Assembly: GCF_900108565.1 (NCBI RefSeq)
Contig: NZ_LT629971.1
Coordinates: 124,001-188,000, forward strand
Direction of reading: 5' to 3'
Origin: Mycolicibacterium rutilum
Lineage (GTDB): Bacteria > Actinomycetota > Actinomycetes > Mycobacteriales > Mycobacteriaceae
Length of the DNA stretch: 64,000 nucleotides
Shown one piece after another: positions 18,596-26,636 of this stretch. The translations under genes were made by a program, and so were the position numbers. Under the pieces are notes generated by a model. The model was given only the letters and a program-made list of their open reading frames with translations, had not been told where the DNA came from and did not search any database. How positions within the stretch are numbered: the stretch's first letter is position 1; each line of letters begins with the position of its first letter.

Positions 18596-19734
18596 TTGTT
18601 CTCCACCACGGTCGCGGGGTCTTCGCCGAGGTCGACTTGCTGGGTGAACCACACCTGGGCCTGCAGCGGCACGGTCTGACCGTCCTTGCGCCGCACGGTG
18701 ACCGGCACGTCGTTGACTTCGCCCATCACCATCACGGTGCGCAGCACGCCCTGAAAGGTGTACTTCAACCCGTCGAGGTTGATCGGTCCGGTCAGCTGGA
18801 TCGTCGAGGTGTCGTAGTCGGCCCAATCCTCGCCGCCGACAATCTCATTGCAGTAGGCGGGTTTCTGCCCCGGGCTGTAGCACTTCGTCAGCCACGCGCG
18901 CACGGCGTCCTCGGCGCCCTTCTTGCCCGCGTCGGTCATCGAATACTTGAACTCGAGGAACGCGAACCCGCTGAGCTGGTCGAGACCCAACGGCCCCGGC
19001 GGGGTCACCGCGATGAACGGCGTGGACGTGCCTGCCTCCAGATAGCCGGGGAACGCGTAGAAGTGGCCGGCGCTGTCGAGCGGCTTGCCGAAGATCTGCA
19101 GCGTCGCGTCCGGGCTCAGCTCGTTCTTCTCGGCGAGCGTCCCGACGTTGACGAACGCGTACTGGAGTTTCCAGCCGTTGTCGTCGCGCACCATCGAGAT
19201 GTTGCCTTCGGAGCGGCGGTCGCCGAACCGGGCCGCGGCCTTGACGGCGACGTGGTCGGCGTCGACTCCCGCTGTCTCACCGAGGATCTCGATGTCGGTG
19301 ATCGGCAGCGCGTCGATCTGCTTTTTGAGGACCTCGTCGGTGAGCAGGTCGTCGGATCCCGGCCGGGTCGACCCGAGCGACAACGCCGCCTCCGCGTCGC
19401 CGCGGCTGAGCGCCTCGAGATACGACTTGACCACCTCGCTGGCGTCGCCGCTCGTCTTCGCGGTGCCGGCCGCGGCGTCACCGGTGTCCTCGGCGTCCCC
19501 GCCCGAAAGCAGCAGCGCCGCGGTGACGACCGCGATCACCACCAGGACCACCACCGACGCACCGATCGTGATCAGCAGCGGCTTGCGGTTCTTCGGCGGT
19601 GGCGGACCCCCGAACTGTGGCGGATAGCCCTGCGGCGCAGTGGGATAGCCGGGCGGGTTGACCCATGGTTGTTGCGGACTGCCCCATGACGGCTGCGGGT
19701 TGGGACCCGGCCAGGGCGGCGGCTGGTTGCTCAT
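18592..19734 (-). CDS. Pro-rich single-pass membrane protein, paralog 2 of 3
   Basis: The 380-residue protein starts MSNQPPPWPGPNPQ. Layout is the same as its neighbours: Pro-rich N-terminus (1-45), transmembrane helix (about 50-76), then an exported domain with SYLEALSRGDAEAALSL and LLTDEVLKKQIDALPITD. Two lone cysteines near residue 300 (KCYSPGQKPAYCNE) match similarly spaced Cys in the other two copies and may form a disulfide outside the cell. The start ATG shares one base with the preceding stop (TGATG). Sequence divergence is large enough that the triplication is not recent. Confidence 0.7.
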   Translation of the reverse strand: MSNQPPPWPGPNPQPSWGSPQQPWVNPPGYPTAPQGYPPQFGGPPPPKNRKPLLITIGASVVVLVVIAVVTAALLLSGGDAEDTGDAAAGTAKTSGDASEVVKSYLEALSRGDAEAALSLGSTRPGSDDLLTDEVLKKQIDALPITDIEILGETAGVDADHVAVKAAARFGDRRSEGNISMVRDDNGWKLQYAFVNVGTLAEKNELSPDATLQIFGKPLDSAGHFYAFPGYLEAGTSTPFIAVTPPGPLGLDQLSGFAFLEFKYSMTDAGKKGAEDAVRAWLTKCYSPGQKPAYCNEIVGGEDWADYDTSTIQLTGPINLDGLKYTFQGVLRTVMVMGEVNDVPVTVRRKDGQTVPLQAQVWFTQQVDLGEDPATVVENK

Positions 19735-20945
19735 CACCTTTCCAACGTGATCTTCGGCGGGTCCTGCGAGATGTCCGCCTCGCCCGTCACATAGGCGGTG
19801 GTGGTGGTGCTGTACGGACCGCGGTCGGTCTGCACCGTGATGCCCCATTCGGTGGACCCGTACAACCGCACCGTCGCGGTCCGCTGGTCGAGGAAGTCCG
19901 CGTCGATGTCGTCGAAGTTGGTCGGCGCCGTCCATTTCGCGGTGCCCTCCACGGCGCTGGGGATCTTGAAGTCGTTGGGGCAGTCGGGCGGCTCCAGTTG
20001 GTTGGACCGCGCGCACTCGTCGGCCATCGACTTGAGTGCATCGCGGATGGCCTTCTGACCGGCCTCGGAGATCGAGTACTCGGGGCGGCTGCTCGACAGA
20101 CCGAGCCAGATCTCCTGCAGCGACGGCGGTTCGTCCTTGTAATTGACGATCTCGACGTTCGGGTTGGTCGAACCGAAGTCGACCCACCCCGGAAACAGGT
20201 ACGCCTTGCCGGTCTTGGGTACCGGCTTGCCGAAGATCGTCACCATCTCGACAAGCTTCTTGCTCGTCAGATTGCCGATGTTGGCGTCGACGGATGCCAC
20301 GCCGCGCTGCAGCTTCCAGTCATCGCCGTCCGCCGGTTTGGGCAGCGTGATCTCCTGATCGGAGGTCTTGCCGCCGAAATCGGCGCGCACCTGCACTGTC
20401 GCGCCCTTGGCGCTGGTGTTCTCGCCGAGGATCGTGATGTTGGTGATCGGGTACTTCTCGGCCTGCTTCTTGAGGATCTCGTCGGTGAGGAACGTCTTGT
20501 CCGGCGGGACCTGCTGGGAGAACGACAGCGCCGCCTCCGCGTCACCGCGGGCCAGCGCGTCCAGGTACCCCTGCACCGCCTCGCCGGGAGTGGCGGCCCC
20601 GCCCCCGCCGGCGCCGCTCCCGGAGAAGATCACCACACCGGCCACCACCAGGACGATGACCGCCGCCGCGGCGCCGATACCGATCAGCAGGCCCTTGCGC
20701 CGCTTCGGCGGTCGCGGCTGAATCTGGTTCGGGCCGAACTGGTTCGGATAGAACTGGCCCGGATACTGCGGCGGATATTGAGGCGGATAGTCCTGATACG
20801 GCGGCGGCTCCTGCGGCCACTGCGCGGGCGGTTCCTGCTGCGGCGGCTGCCAGGGCGCCTGCGGTGGTGGTGGTGGTGGTGGTGGCGGCGCGCCCGCCGG
20901 CCCGCCGATCGGGTTGGGCCCGCCGAAATCATGGCGGTCGCTCAT
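19734..20945 (-). CDS. Pro-rich single-pass membrane protein, paralog 3 of 3
   Basis: This first gene of the MoxR operon encodes 403 residues. The N-terminus (MSDRHDFGGPNPIGG) matches paralog 1, including the GGPNPIGG motif, then carries a run of nine Pro and Tyr/Pro repeats (to about 80). One helix (about 84-108) precedes the exported domain with GYLDALARGDAEAALSF and LLTDEI-like FLTDEILKKQAEKYPITN. Two Cys (ECARSNQLEPPDCPN) probably pair outside the cell. The ATG follows a GGGGG box. Upstream is a 141-nt gap with a hairpin, so the operon may have its own promoter there. Confidence 0.7.
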   Translation of the reverse strand: MSDRHDFGGPNPIGGPAGAPPPPPPPPPQAPWQPPQQEPPAQWPQEPPPYQDYPPQYPPQYPGQFYPNQFGPNQIQPRPPKRRKGLLIGIGAAAAVIVLVVAGVVIFSGSGAGGGGAATPGEAVQGYLDALARGDAEAALSFSQQVPPDKTFLTDEILKKQAEKYPITNITILGENTSAKGATVQVRADFGGKTSDQEITLPKPADGDDWKLQRGVASVDANIGNLTSKKLVEMVTIFGKPVPKTGKAYLFPGWVDFGSTNPNVEIVNYKDEPPSLQEIWLGLSSSRPEYSISEAGQKAIRDALKSMADECARSNQLEPPDCPNDFKIPSAVEGTAKWTAPTNFDDIDADFLDQRTATVRLYGSTEWGITVQTDRGPYSTTTTAYVTGEADISQDPPKITLER

Positions 20946-20990
20946 CAAAACCCCCGACGGTCATGCGCCAACTGCGCCTCAACATGAACG

Positions 20991-21015
20991 GTGGCCCCGG
21001 CAGAACAGGGGCCAC
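20991..21015. other. 8-bp hairpin ahead of the MoxR operon
   Basis: GTGGCCCC, a 9-nt loop and GGGGCCAC form a perfect stem in the 141-nt gap between the kinase-like/GH3 gene and the first Pro-rich membrane gene. There is no U-tract on the minus transcript, so it may be a leader structure or a weak terminator for the upstream gene. No clear promoter hexamers were recognised in this gap. Confidence 0.35.
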
Positions 21016-21086
21016 AAAAATCCTAAAGTCCGCCGGGGTATGGTCCGTGCACTAATTTTTGGCGGCGAAATCCCAGGTCGGCGCGG

Positions 21087-23045
21087 TCAGCCGCCGCAGT
21101 GCGGCGGTCGGGGCGATTTCATCTGGGCGACGTGCGTGACCGCGTCGTCGACGCGGGCGGTGCTCAGCTGGCCGGTTGTGACGGCCTGCTCCAGCGCGTC
21201 GAGCACCGCGGGCACCTCGTCGGTGGTGATCCACAGCGCCACGTCCGCGCCGGCCTGCAGCGCCCGCAGCACCGCCTCGGCGACGCCGTAGCGCTGATTG
21301 ATCGCGGCCATGCTGGACAGGTCGTCGGTGAACACCGGCCCCGTGAACGGCGGGCCGCCGTACCCGCCCGAGCGCAGCAGGTCGTAGGCCGGCTGCGACA
21401 GGCTGGCGGGGTCCGTGCCGGTCAGGCCGGGCACCTCGAGGTGACCGAGCATAACCGCGACCGGCGCGACGGTCGTCAGCGTGTGATACGGAATGAGGTC
21501 GTCGGCCATCAACTGGTCGAGCGCGGGGGTGCTGACGAATCCGGTGTGCGAGTCCCCCGAACCGTGGCCGTGGCCCGGGAAGTGCTTGAGCACCGGCAGC
21601 AGTCCGGCGTCGCGCAGTCCCTGGGCGTACGCACCGGCGAACGCCGTGACGGTCTGCGGGTCGGATCCGAATGAGCGGTCACCGATGACGGTGTTGTCGG
21701 GCGCCTCGGTGACGTCGACGACCGGCGCGAAGTCGATCGTGATGCCCATCTCCCGCATCTTGCGGCCGCGGTCCAGCGCGATCGCGTACACCTGTTCGGG
21801 ACTCATCGTGGCGGCCAGCTCCCGCGGTGACGGCTGCGAGCCGATCAGGCTCGACAACCGTTGCACCCGACCGCCTTCCTCGTCGACGCTGACCGCGAGC
21901 GGCAACGGGGCGGCCGAGTCCGCGATCGAGCGCAGCTCGCCGTTCTGCAGCATCGACCGGTCGGTCCAGCTGCCGATGAAGATGCCGCCGACCCGGTGAT
22001 CGGCGACCACGGCGCGAGCGTCGTCGGCGCCGGTGACACCGACCATCAGCAGCTGGGCGAGCTTGTCGCGCAACGGCAGCGCGGTCGCCGCGATCGCGGG
22101 GTCTTCGCAGCCGGGCGGCGGCGGGGGCGGGGGCTGGTCGTTCGCGGGCGCGGCCGACGGCGCCTGTGCGGCAGGCGGATCCGGTTCCAGCCGCGGTTTC
22201 AGGACCACCCATCCGGTCACCGCGAGCACCGCCACCACGACCGCCGCCAGCGCGGCGGTCGCCCACCGGCGGTTCGCCGGCTGCGGGGCCGCAGGTTGTG
22301 GCGCGGGTGTGGTGGTGGTGACGCCCGTGGCGGCGTCGCGCAGCGCGTCCGCGAACGCCCGACATGTCGGGTAGCGGTCGGCCACGTTCCGCGACAGCGC
22401 TCGGGCGAACACCGGGTCCAGCGGCGCGAGGTCGGGTCGGTCACCGGCGAGCCCGGACTCGATGTAGGTGCCCGGTGCGCGGTTCGTCAGCAGGTTGATC
22501 GCAGTCGCGGCCAGTGCGTACTGGTCGATACGACGGCTGACGTTCTGGCGGGGCCGCCCAGTCGCGAAGTCGGTCAACAAGATTCGGTAGCCACCCGAGA
22601 ACGGGTCGGCGACCAGGATGTTGGCCGGCTTGACGTGGCGGTGCACGAGTTGGTGTTCGTGCGTGTAATCGAGCGCGGCGGCGACGCCGTCGACGACCGT
22701 CGTCACCGCCGTTACCGGCATCCCGTCGGGGTACCGCTCGCGCATCAGCCGTGCCGCGCCGGGCCCGTCCACCGGTTCGGTGGCCACCCACAGCCGGCCG
22801 TCGGCCTCGCCGTGACCGAGCACCGCGGTGATGTTGGGGTGACGGAGCCGTGCCGCGATCTCGATGTCCCGGTCGAACTGGGCGCGAAACTGCGGGTCGG
22901 CCGAGACGTCGGCGTCCAGCACCTTGAGCGCGACGCGCCGTGAATCCTGTTGCCGCTCCGCCAGATAAACGGTGCTGGATCGTCCGGCCCCGAGCCGGTC
23001 CACGATGGTAAATCCGGCGAACGTCGCGCCGTTGGCCAGGGCCAC
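21087..23045 (-). CDS. Transmembrane kinase-like protein fused to a GH3 beta-N-acetylglucosaminidase domain
   Basis: The 652-residue protein has a Ser/Thr kinase-like domain (about 1-245), a transmembrane helix (about 260-283), a Pro-rich linker and a GH3/NagZ-type domain (about 310-650). In the kinase part the glycine loop (GAGRSSTVYLAE) and the VALK lysine remain, but the catalytic HRD is HRH (LVHRHVKPANIL, about 131-142) and DFG is DFA. It may therefore be a pseudokinase. The GH3 part has KHFPGHGHGSGDSH (about 483-496), the His-Asp catalytic loop of NagZ enzymes, and VFTDDLSSM (about 569-577) with the nucleophile Asp. Topology puts the glycosidase outside, where it could act on cell-wall glycans. 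The GTG start lies 5 nt after the upstream stop. Confidence 0.85.
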   Translation of the reverse strand: MALANGATFAGFTIVDRLGAGRSSTVYLAERQQDSRRVALKVLDADVSADPQFRAQFDRDIEIAARLRHPNITAVLGHGEADGRLWVATEPVDGPGAARLMRERYPDGMPVTAVTTVVDGVAAALDYTHEHQLVHRHVKPANILVADPFSGGYRILLTDFATGRPRQNVSRRIDQYALAATAINLLTNRAPGTYIESGLAGDRPDLAPLDPVFARALSRNVADRYPTCRAFADALRDAATGVTTTTPAPQPAAPQPANRRWATAALAAVVVAVLAVTGWVVLKPRLEPDPPAAQAPSAAPANDQPPPPPPPGCEDPAIAATALPLRDKLAQLLMVGVTGADDARAVVADHRVGGIFIGSWTDRSMLQNGELRSIADSAAPLPLAVSVDEEGGRVQRLSSLIGSQPSPRELAATMSPEQVYAIALDRGRKMREMGITIDFAPVVDVTEAPDNTVIGDRSFGSDPQTVTAFAGAYAQGLRDAGLLPVLKHFPGHGHGSGDSHTGFVSTPALDQLMADDLIPYHTLTTVAPVAVMLGHLEVPGLTGTDPASLSQPAYDLLRSGGYGGPPFTGPVFTDDLSSMAAINQRYGVAEAVLRALQAGADVALWITTDEVPAVLDALEQAVTTGQLSTARVDDAVTHVAQMKSPRPPHCGG

Positions 23046-23050
23046 GCGGT

Positions 23051-25483
23051 CTATCGCTTCTGCAGCAGCGTCGTGCCGTCGCTGCCCTTGGTGTGGCTCA
23101 GCATCTTCGCGAAGCAGTGCTCCCAGTCGTAATTGTGGTCGACGCACCAGCCCAGTGCCTGTTCGCCGGTGTTGAACGGTACTCCCGACACGGTGACCCA
23201 CCAGGTGCGGTCACTGTAGACCGGCCAGTCCCCCGACCACAGCAGCCGGGCGCTGGGGTACTGCTCGCGGAACGCCAGGTGCTCACGCAGGATCTCGGGA
23301 TTGGTCCAGGTGATGCCGTCGGCGAACAGGCCGGGCCGCTTGGAGCTGAGCTGCGGCTGCCACATGTCGAGCAGGGTGGAGTCGATGACCGAGCGGTCGG
23401 CGGCGGCGATGTCGTCGAGCGCGGACTGCGCGGCGGTTTCGAGGTCGCCGCTCTCGGGTGCGCCGGCCTTGTCGGCGGTCACCGCGGTCGCCGAGCGCAT
23501 GCTCGAACCCGGTGTGGTGTCGTAGCCGTCGCGGTGCGGGATGAGCTCCAGATCCCCGCTGATCGCGTCGGCGGTGCGCCAGTAGGTGCCTGCCGGGAAG
23601 GTGAAGTCGACGGTGGTTCCGCCGCTGCCGACCGCGATCGGTGTGCTGCCGAGGTCGAAAACCCCTGAGGCGACGTTGTTTCCGGCACCGTCGACGACGG
23701 CGACGCGGAATCCGCGGTTGGCGAGCAGGTCGCCGTTGTCGCAGCCCGGCGTGATGTGAGTGGAGATCATCAACCCGCTGTTGGTGAAGCGGACCGTCTC
23801 CGGCTGCAGCAGCGGCGCCACGTCGCAGGGGCTGACCTCGTCGACCGCGGCCGGAGCCGCGTTCGGTCCCGACGCCGCGGTGTTGCGCGGCGACTCGTCC
23901 GATCCGGTGAGCGCGAAGATGGCCGCGGCCGCCACGATGCCGACCGCGACGACCGCGCCGGCGATGAGCATGGGGTTGCGCGACGTCGGCGTCCGCGACG
24001 GCGGCGCTTCGGCAGGCGCGTCCCCGCCGATGGGCAAGGGCGTCTGCGCTGCCTGCGTGTGGGCGAACGGCGAAACGGGCGGGATGGCCGTCGTGGGCGG
24101 CTCCGGCACTTCGGAGTACGCATGCGTCGGTTCCGAAAAGCTCACTGTCGGCGCTGAATTCGCGATCTCGTCGGCTTGCCGGAACGCGTAGTCGGCGAGC
24201 TGATTGGCCTCAGCGTTGACGGTCTCGGCCGTGGGTTCGACGGTCTCGGCCGGGAACGGCAGGTAGAGCACCACGATGTCGGACGCGAGATCGAGGCGGT
24301 ACCGACCGTACGAGCGGCTGCGGTACTGCGGCGGGATCGCGCCGTCGACGGCCCCACCGATCGGCGCCAACAGGGCGAGGGTGCCGGGGCCGTGCGGCCC
24401 GAACACCATGGTTTGCAGTCCACCGCCGGTCACCGACAGGTCTTGACGGTAGACGTGATCGTCGATCTGGTTCCACCCCGTAGCGGTGAGCCGGGCACCC
24501 AGTTCCGGCGAGACCTGCACGGACTCGGCGGGCGCTTGTCCGGAGAACGACGACAACTGCCACAGCGGAACCATCTGCGCACCGGCGAAGATGGTGGCGA
24601 CGCCGGAGGGGACCTCCCCACCGGCGGTGCTGATTGCCCAGTTCCACTCTGCGGGCATCCGCTGGATCGGTTTGAGGAGGTTGTCGATGATGCCCTGTCC
24701 CTCGCCGCCGGTCACGAAGAAGGCGATCATCGAACCGGCAGGACCCTCGAAACCGAGCCACATGCCCTCGACGCCCGGCAACTCCGCCGCGCCGGCATCG
24801 GACAGCTCGGTGTCGCGGAAAGCGGGTGCGGTCGCGAGCAGCCCCTGGACGTGTTCATCGAGCGGCCGCGGCCCCCACGACAGCAGGGTGAGCCCGCAGG
24901 CGTGGAACATCCTGTATGCCAACTGTTTCGCATCGTCGTCCGGCAGACCCGGGTTGACCAGCGGCACCTGCAGATCGGTCGAAGCGGGCTTGTCGCTGCC
25001 GGCCGACGCCTGCGCGGTGAGCGGATTGGGCGCGGCGGCCATTGGTTGCGCCGCGGCGGTCGGTTGTGGGGCCAGCGGTACCGGGTTCGCGGCCTGCTCG
25101 GCATTGCGCAGCGCCTTCGGAAGGGTCCAGCGCTTCCAGAACACCTTCTCGACGTGGCTGATCATCCCGTACTGCGTCGTCCACTGCGACAGCCACATGC
25201 CGACGAACGTCAGATCCGATTCGTCGTCGGGAAACACATTGATCGACAGCGTCGGCGGTTTGGCACCGCGGAACTCGAACCCGCGCGGTGAGTAGTTGAG
25301 CGTCCCGTCACCGTCGACCCGGCGCCAGCCCACCCGCGAGAACCTGCTGTCGCAGACCTCGACCGCGCGCTCCGGGGGCAACGTGGTGGCGATGGTTTTC
25401 TGCCGACGGGCCAACAGCGACAGGGTCCACATCAACACCATGAGGCCGATCAGGACCATGAACAGGACAAATACTGCGTCCAT
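23051..25483 (-). CDS. Large two-helix membrane protein of unknown function
   Basis: I do not recognise this 810-residue protein. It opens with a transmembrane helix (about residues 3-25), then a large cytoplasmic region (30-495) in which two similar alpha/beta segments can be seen (GVEGMWLGFEGPAGSMIAFF and QTMVFGPHGPGTLALLAP), separated by Ala/Pro-rich linkers. A second helix (about 503-528) leads to an exported domain with Cys in SPCDVAP, PGCDNGD and near the C-terminus (GWCVDHNYDWEHCFAK). The ATG follows GAGGTG. It is transcribed divergently from the LuxR-type gene and lies directly upstream of the kinase-like/GH3 gene, so the two probably act together at the membrane. Confidence 0.7.
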   Translation of the reverse strand: MDAVFVLFMVLIGLMVLMWTLSLLARRQKTIATTLPPERAVEVCDSRFSRVGWRRVDGDGTLNYSPRGFEFRGAKPPTLSINVFPDDESDLTFVGMWLSQWTTQYGMISHVEKVFWKRWTLPKALRNAEQAANPVPLAPQPTAAAQPMAAAPNPLTAQASAGSDKPASTDLQVPLVNPGLPDDDAKQLAYRMFHACGLTLLSWGPRPLDEHVQGLLATAPAFRDTELSDAGAAELPGVEGMWLGFEGPAGSMIAFFVTGGEGQGIIDNLLKPIQRMPAEWNWAISTAGGEVPSGVATIFAGAQMVPLWQLSSFSGQAPAESVQVSPELGARLTATGWNQIDDHVYRQDLSVTGGGLQTMVFGPHGPGTLALLAPIGGAVDGAIPPQYRSRSYGRYRLDLASDIVVLYLPFPAETVEPTAETVNAEANQLADYAFRQADEIANSAPTVSFSEPTHAYSEVPEPPTTAIPPVSPFAHTQAAQTPLPIGGDAPAEAPPSRTPTSRNPMLIAGAVVAVGIVAAAAIFALTGSDESPRNTAASGPNAAPAAVDEVSPCDVAPLLQPETVRFTNSGLMISTHITPGCDNGDLLANRGFRVAVVDGAGNNVASGVFDLGSTPIAVGSGGTTVDFTFPAGTYWRTADAISGDLELIPHRDGYDTTPGSSMRSATAVTADKAGAPESGDLETAAQSALDDIAAADRSVIDSTLLDMWQPQLSSKRPGLFADGITWTNPEILREHLAFREQYPSARLLWSGDWPVYSDRTWWVTVSGVPFNTGEQALGWCVDHNYDWEHCFAKMLSHTKGSDGTTLLQKR

Positions 25484-25706
25484 CGATCAATTCACCTCGA
25501 AAAAGCCGGAGCGGCTGACGGTTTCGGCGATACCGGCACCGGTGAGGAACAAGCCGTGCGCAGCCGATCACACGTGGGGCGGTGCAAGGCCGGTCCTTTC
25601 CGTTCGGTGAGGCATCACATTGACATAGGCAACGATATTTTGCTCAAGCCGTACGCGTGGAGATATACGCCGTTTGACCGACATCGCGGCTACGGTAGCC
25701 ATACAT

Positions 25707-25722
25707 CAGTATCGGCATACTG
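25707..25722. promoter_or_regulatory. Operator-like dyad
   Basis: CAGTAT-CGGC-ATACTG is a perfect 6-4-6 inverted repeat in the divergent gap. The form suits a dimeric helix-turn-helix protein. The neighbouring LuxR-type regulator is the obvious candidate, but that is inference. Confidence 0.4.
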
Positions 25723-25906
25723 GTACGCTTTCCCCCGCATCAACCGGTCCAGTTAGCGAACAACGGACAATACAAATGTTCAGGGCCGGTCTGATCGTTG
25801 ATCTAGACAGGATCGCAATAGCTGATAAATTTGACGTGCACGACAACCGAGCACGCGATTCCTGGCCGCGCCGCGTCGGGAAAATATTGCGGACTCAAGA
25901 AATGGT

Positions 25907-25921
25907 TGATCTAATCGATCA
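25907..25921. promoter_or_regulatory. Short dyad just upstream of the LuxR-type gene
   Basis: TGATC-TAATC-GATCA is a perfect 5-5-5 inverted repeat 35 nt before the GTG start. It may be an autoregulatory site. It is short enough to occur by chance. Confidence 0.25.
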
Positions 25922-25955
25922 GTCACTGAATTAGCTGAAATGGGGATTGGGGTTC

Positions 25956-26633
25956 GTGCCGGGGGCTACTCGAGAAGAGACAGACGTCGCGGTTGCCGTG
26001 ATCGACGGCCACGACGTCGTCCACGCCGGCATCGAGGCATGGGTGACGGGCAGCCAGCCACGGATGAAGGTCGTCGGCCATTACTCGCATCCACGCGACT
26101 TTCTCGACCACCACCCGAGCGCATCGCCGGCCATCGACGTCGTGCTGTTCGGCCTGAAGTACGAGGGCCATGTCCCGGAGTTCGACGCGCTGCGCGACCT
26201 GTGCGCCCGCGGCTACCGCGTCGTCGTCTACTCCTACCTCAGCGGCGACGAGATCATCCTCACCAGCCTCGACGCCGGCGCGGTCACCTACGTGCAGAAG
26301 TCCGAGAGCGGTCAGCACCTCGCCGACGCGATCTATGCCGCCACGACCGATACGCCCTACGTCGCGCCGTGCATGGCGCGGGCACTGCGCAACGGTGAGG
26401 TGATGGGCCGACCGCGGTTGAGCAGCCGCGAGCGCGAAGTGCTGATCGCGTGGTGCCAGACGGAGAACAAAGACCTCGTCGCGCGGCGCCTGTTCGTCGA
26501 ACCGTCGACGGTGCGCACCCACCTGCAGCGGGTCCGCGCGAAGTACGCCGCCGTGGGCCGGCCCGCTCCGACCAAGGCGTCGCTGATCGCACGGGCGATC
26601 CAGGACGGCATCCTCAACGTCGACGATCTGTGA
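25956..26633 (+). CDS. NarL/LuxR-type regulator with atypical receiver domain
   Basis: The 225-residue protein has a receiver-like domain (about 10-130) and a LuxR helix-turn-helix (about 145-210; LSSREREVLIAW, then DLVARRLFVEPSTVRTHLQR). In the receiver the acidic pair reads VIDGHD instead of VDDH, and the phosphorylated Asp position, usually in LLDL, is Gly (VVLFGLKYEG). The late Lys (VQKSE) is kept. It is therefore unlikely to be controlled by Asp phosphorylation and may respond to protein contact or Ser/Thr phosphorylation by the nearby kinase, which is inference. The only plus-strand gene in the block, it converges on the kinase gene 3 nt away and diverges from the 810-residue gene. Confidence 0.8.
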   Translation: MPGATREETDVAVAVIDGHDVVHAGIEAWVTGSQPRMKVVGHYSHPRDFLDHHPSASPAIDVVLFGLKYEGHVPEFDALRDLCARGYRVVVYSYLSGDEIILTSLDAGAVTYVQKSESGQHLADAIYAATTDTPYVAPCMARALRNGEVMGRPRLSSREREVLIAWCQTENKDLVARRLFVEPSTVRTHLQRVRAKYAAVGRPAPTKASLIARAIQDGILNVDDL

Positions 26634-26636
26634 TCG

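Larger units (their letters stand above)
25484..25955. other. Lower-GC divergent intergenic region
   Basis: These 472 nt separate the divergent 810-residue membrane protein gene and the LuxR-type gene. By eye the stretch 25600-25945 is about 50 percent GC, far below the flanks. It contains two inverted repeats (listed separately) and a TTGACA at 25620, for which I found no good -10 partner. No convincing gene is seen. It probably holds the promoters for both directions. Confidence 0.6.

Noticed and set aside
25674..25934. Plus-strand frame of 86 residues, or 52 residues from an ATG at 25776, in the lower-GC gap
   Set aside because: Weak start context, no recognisable motif, and it lies in the likely divergent promoter region.
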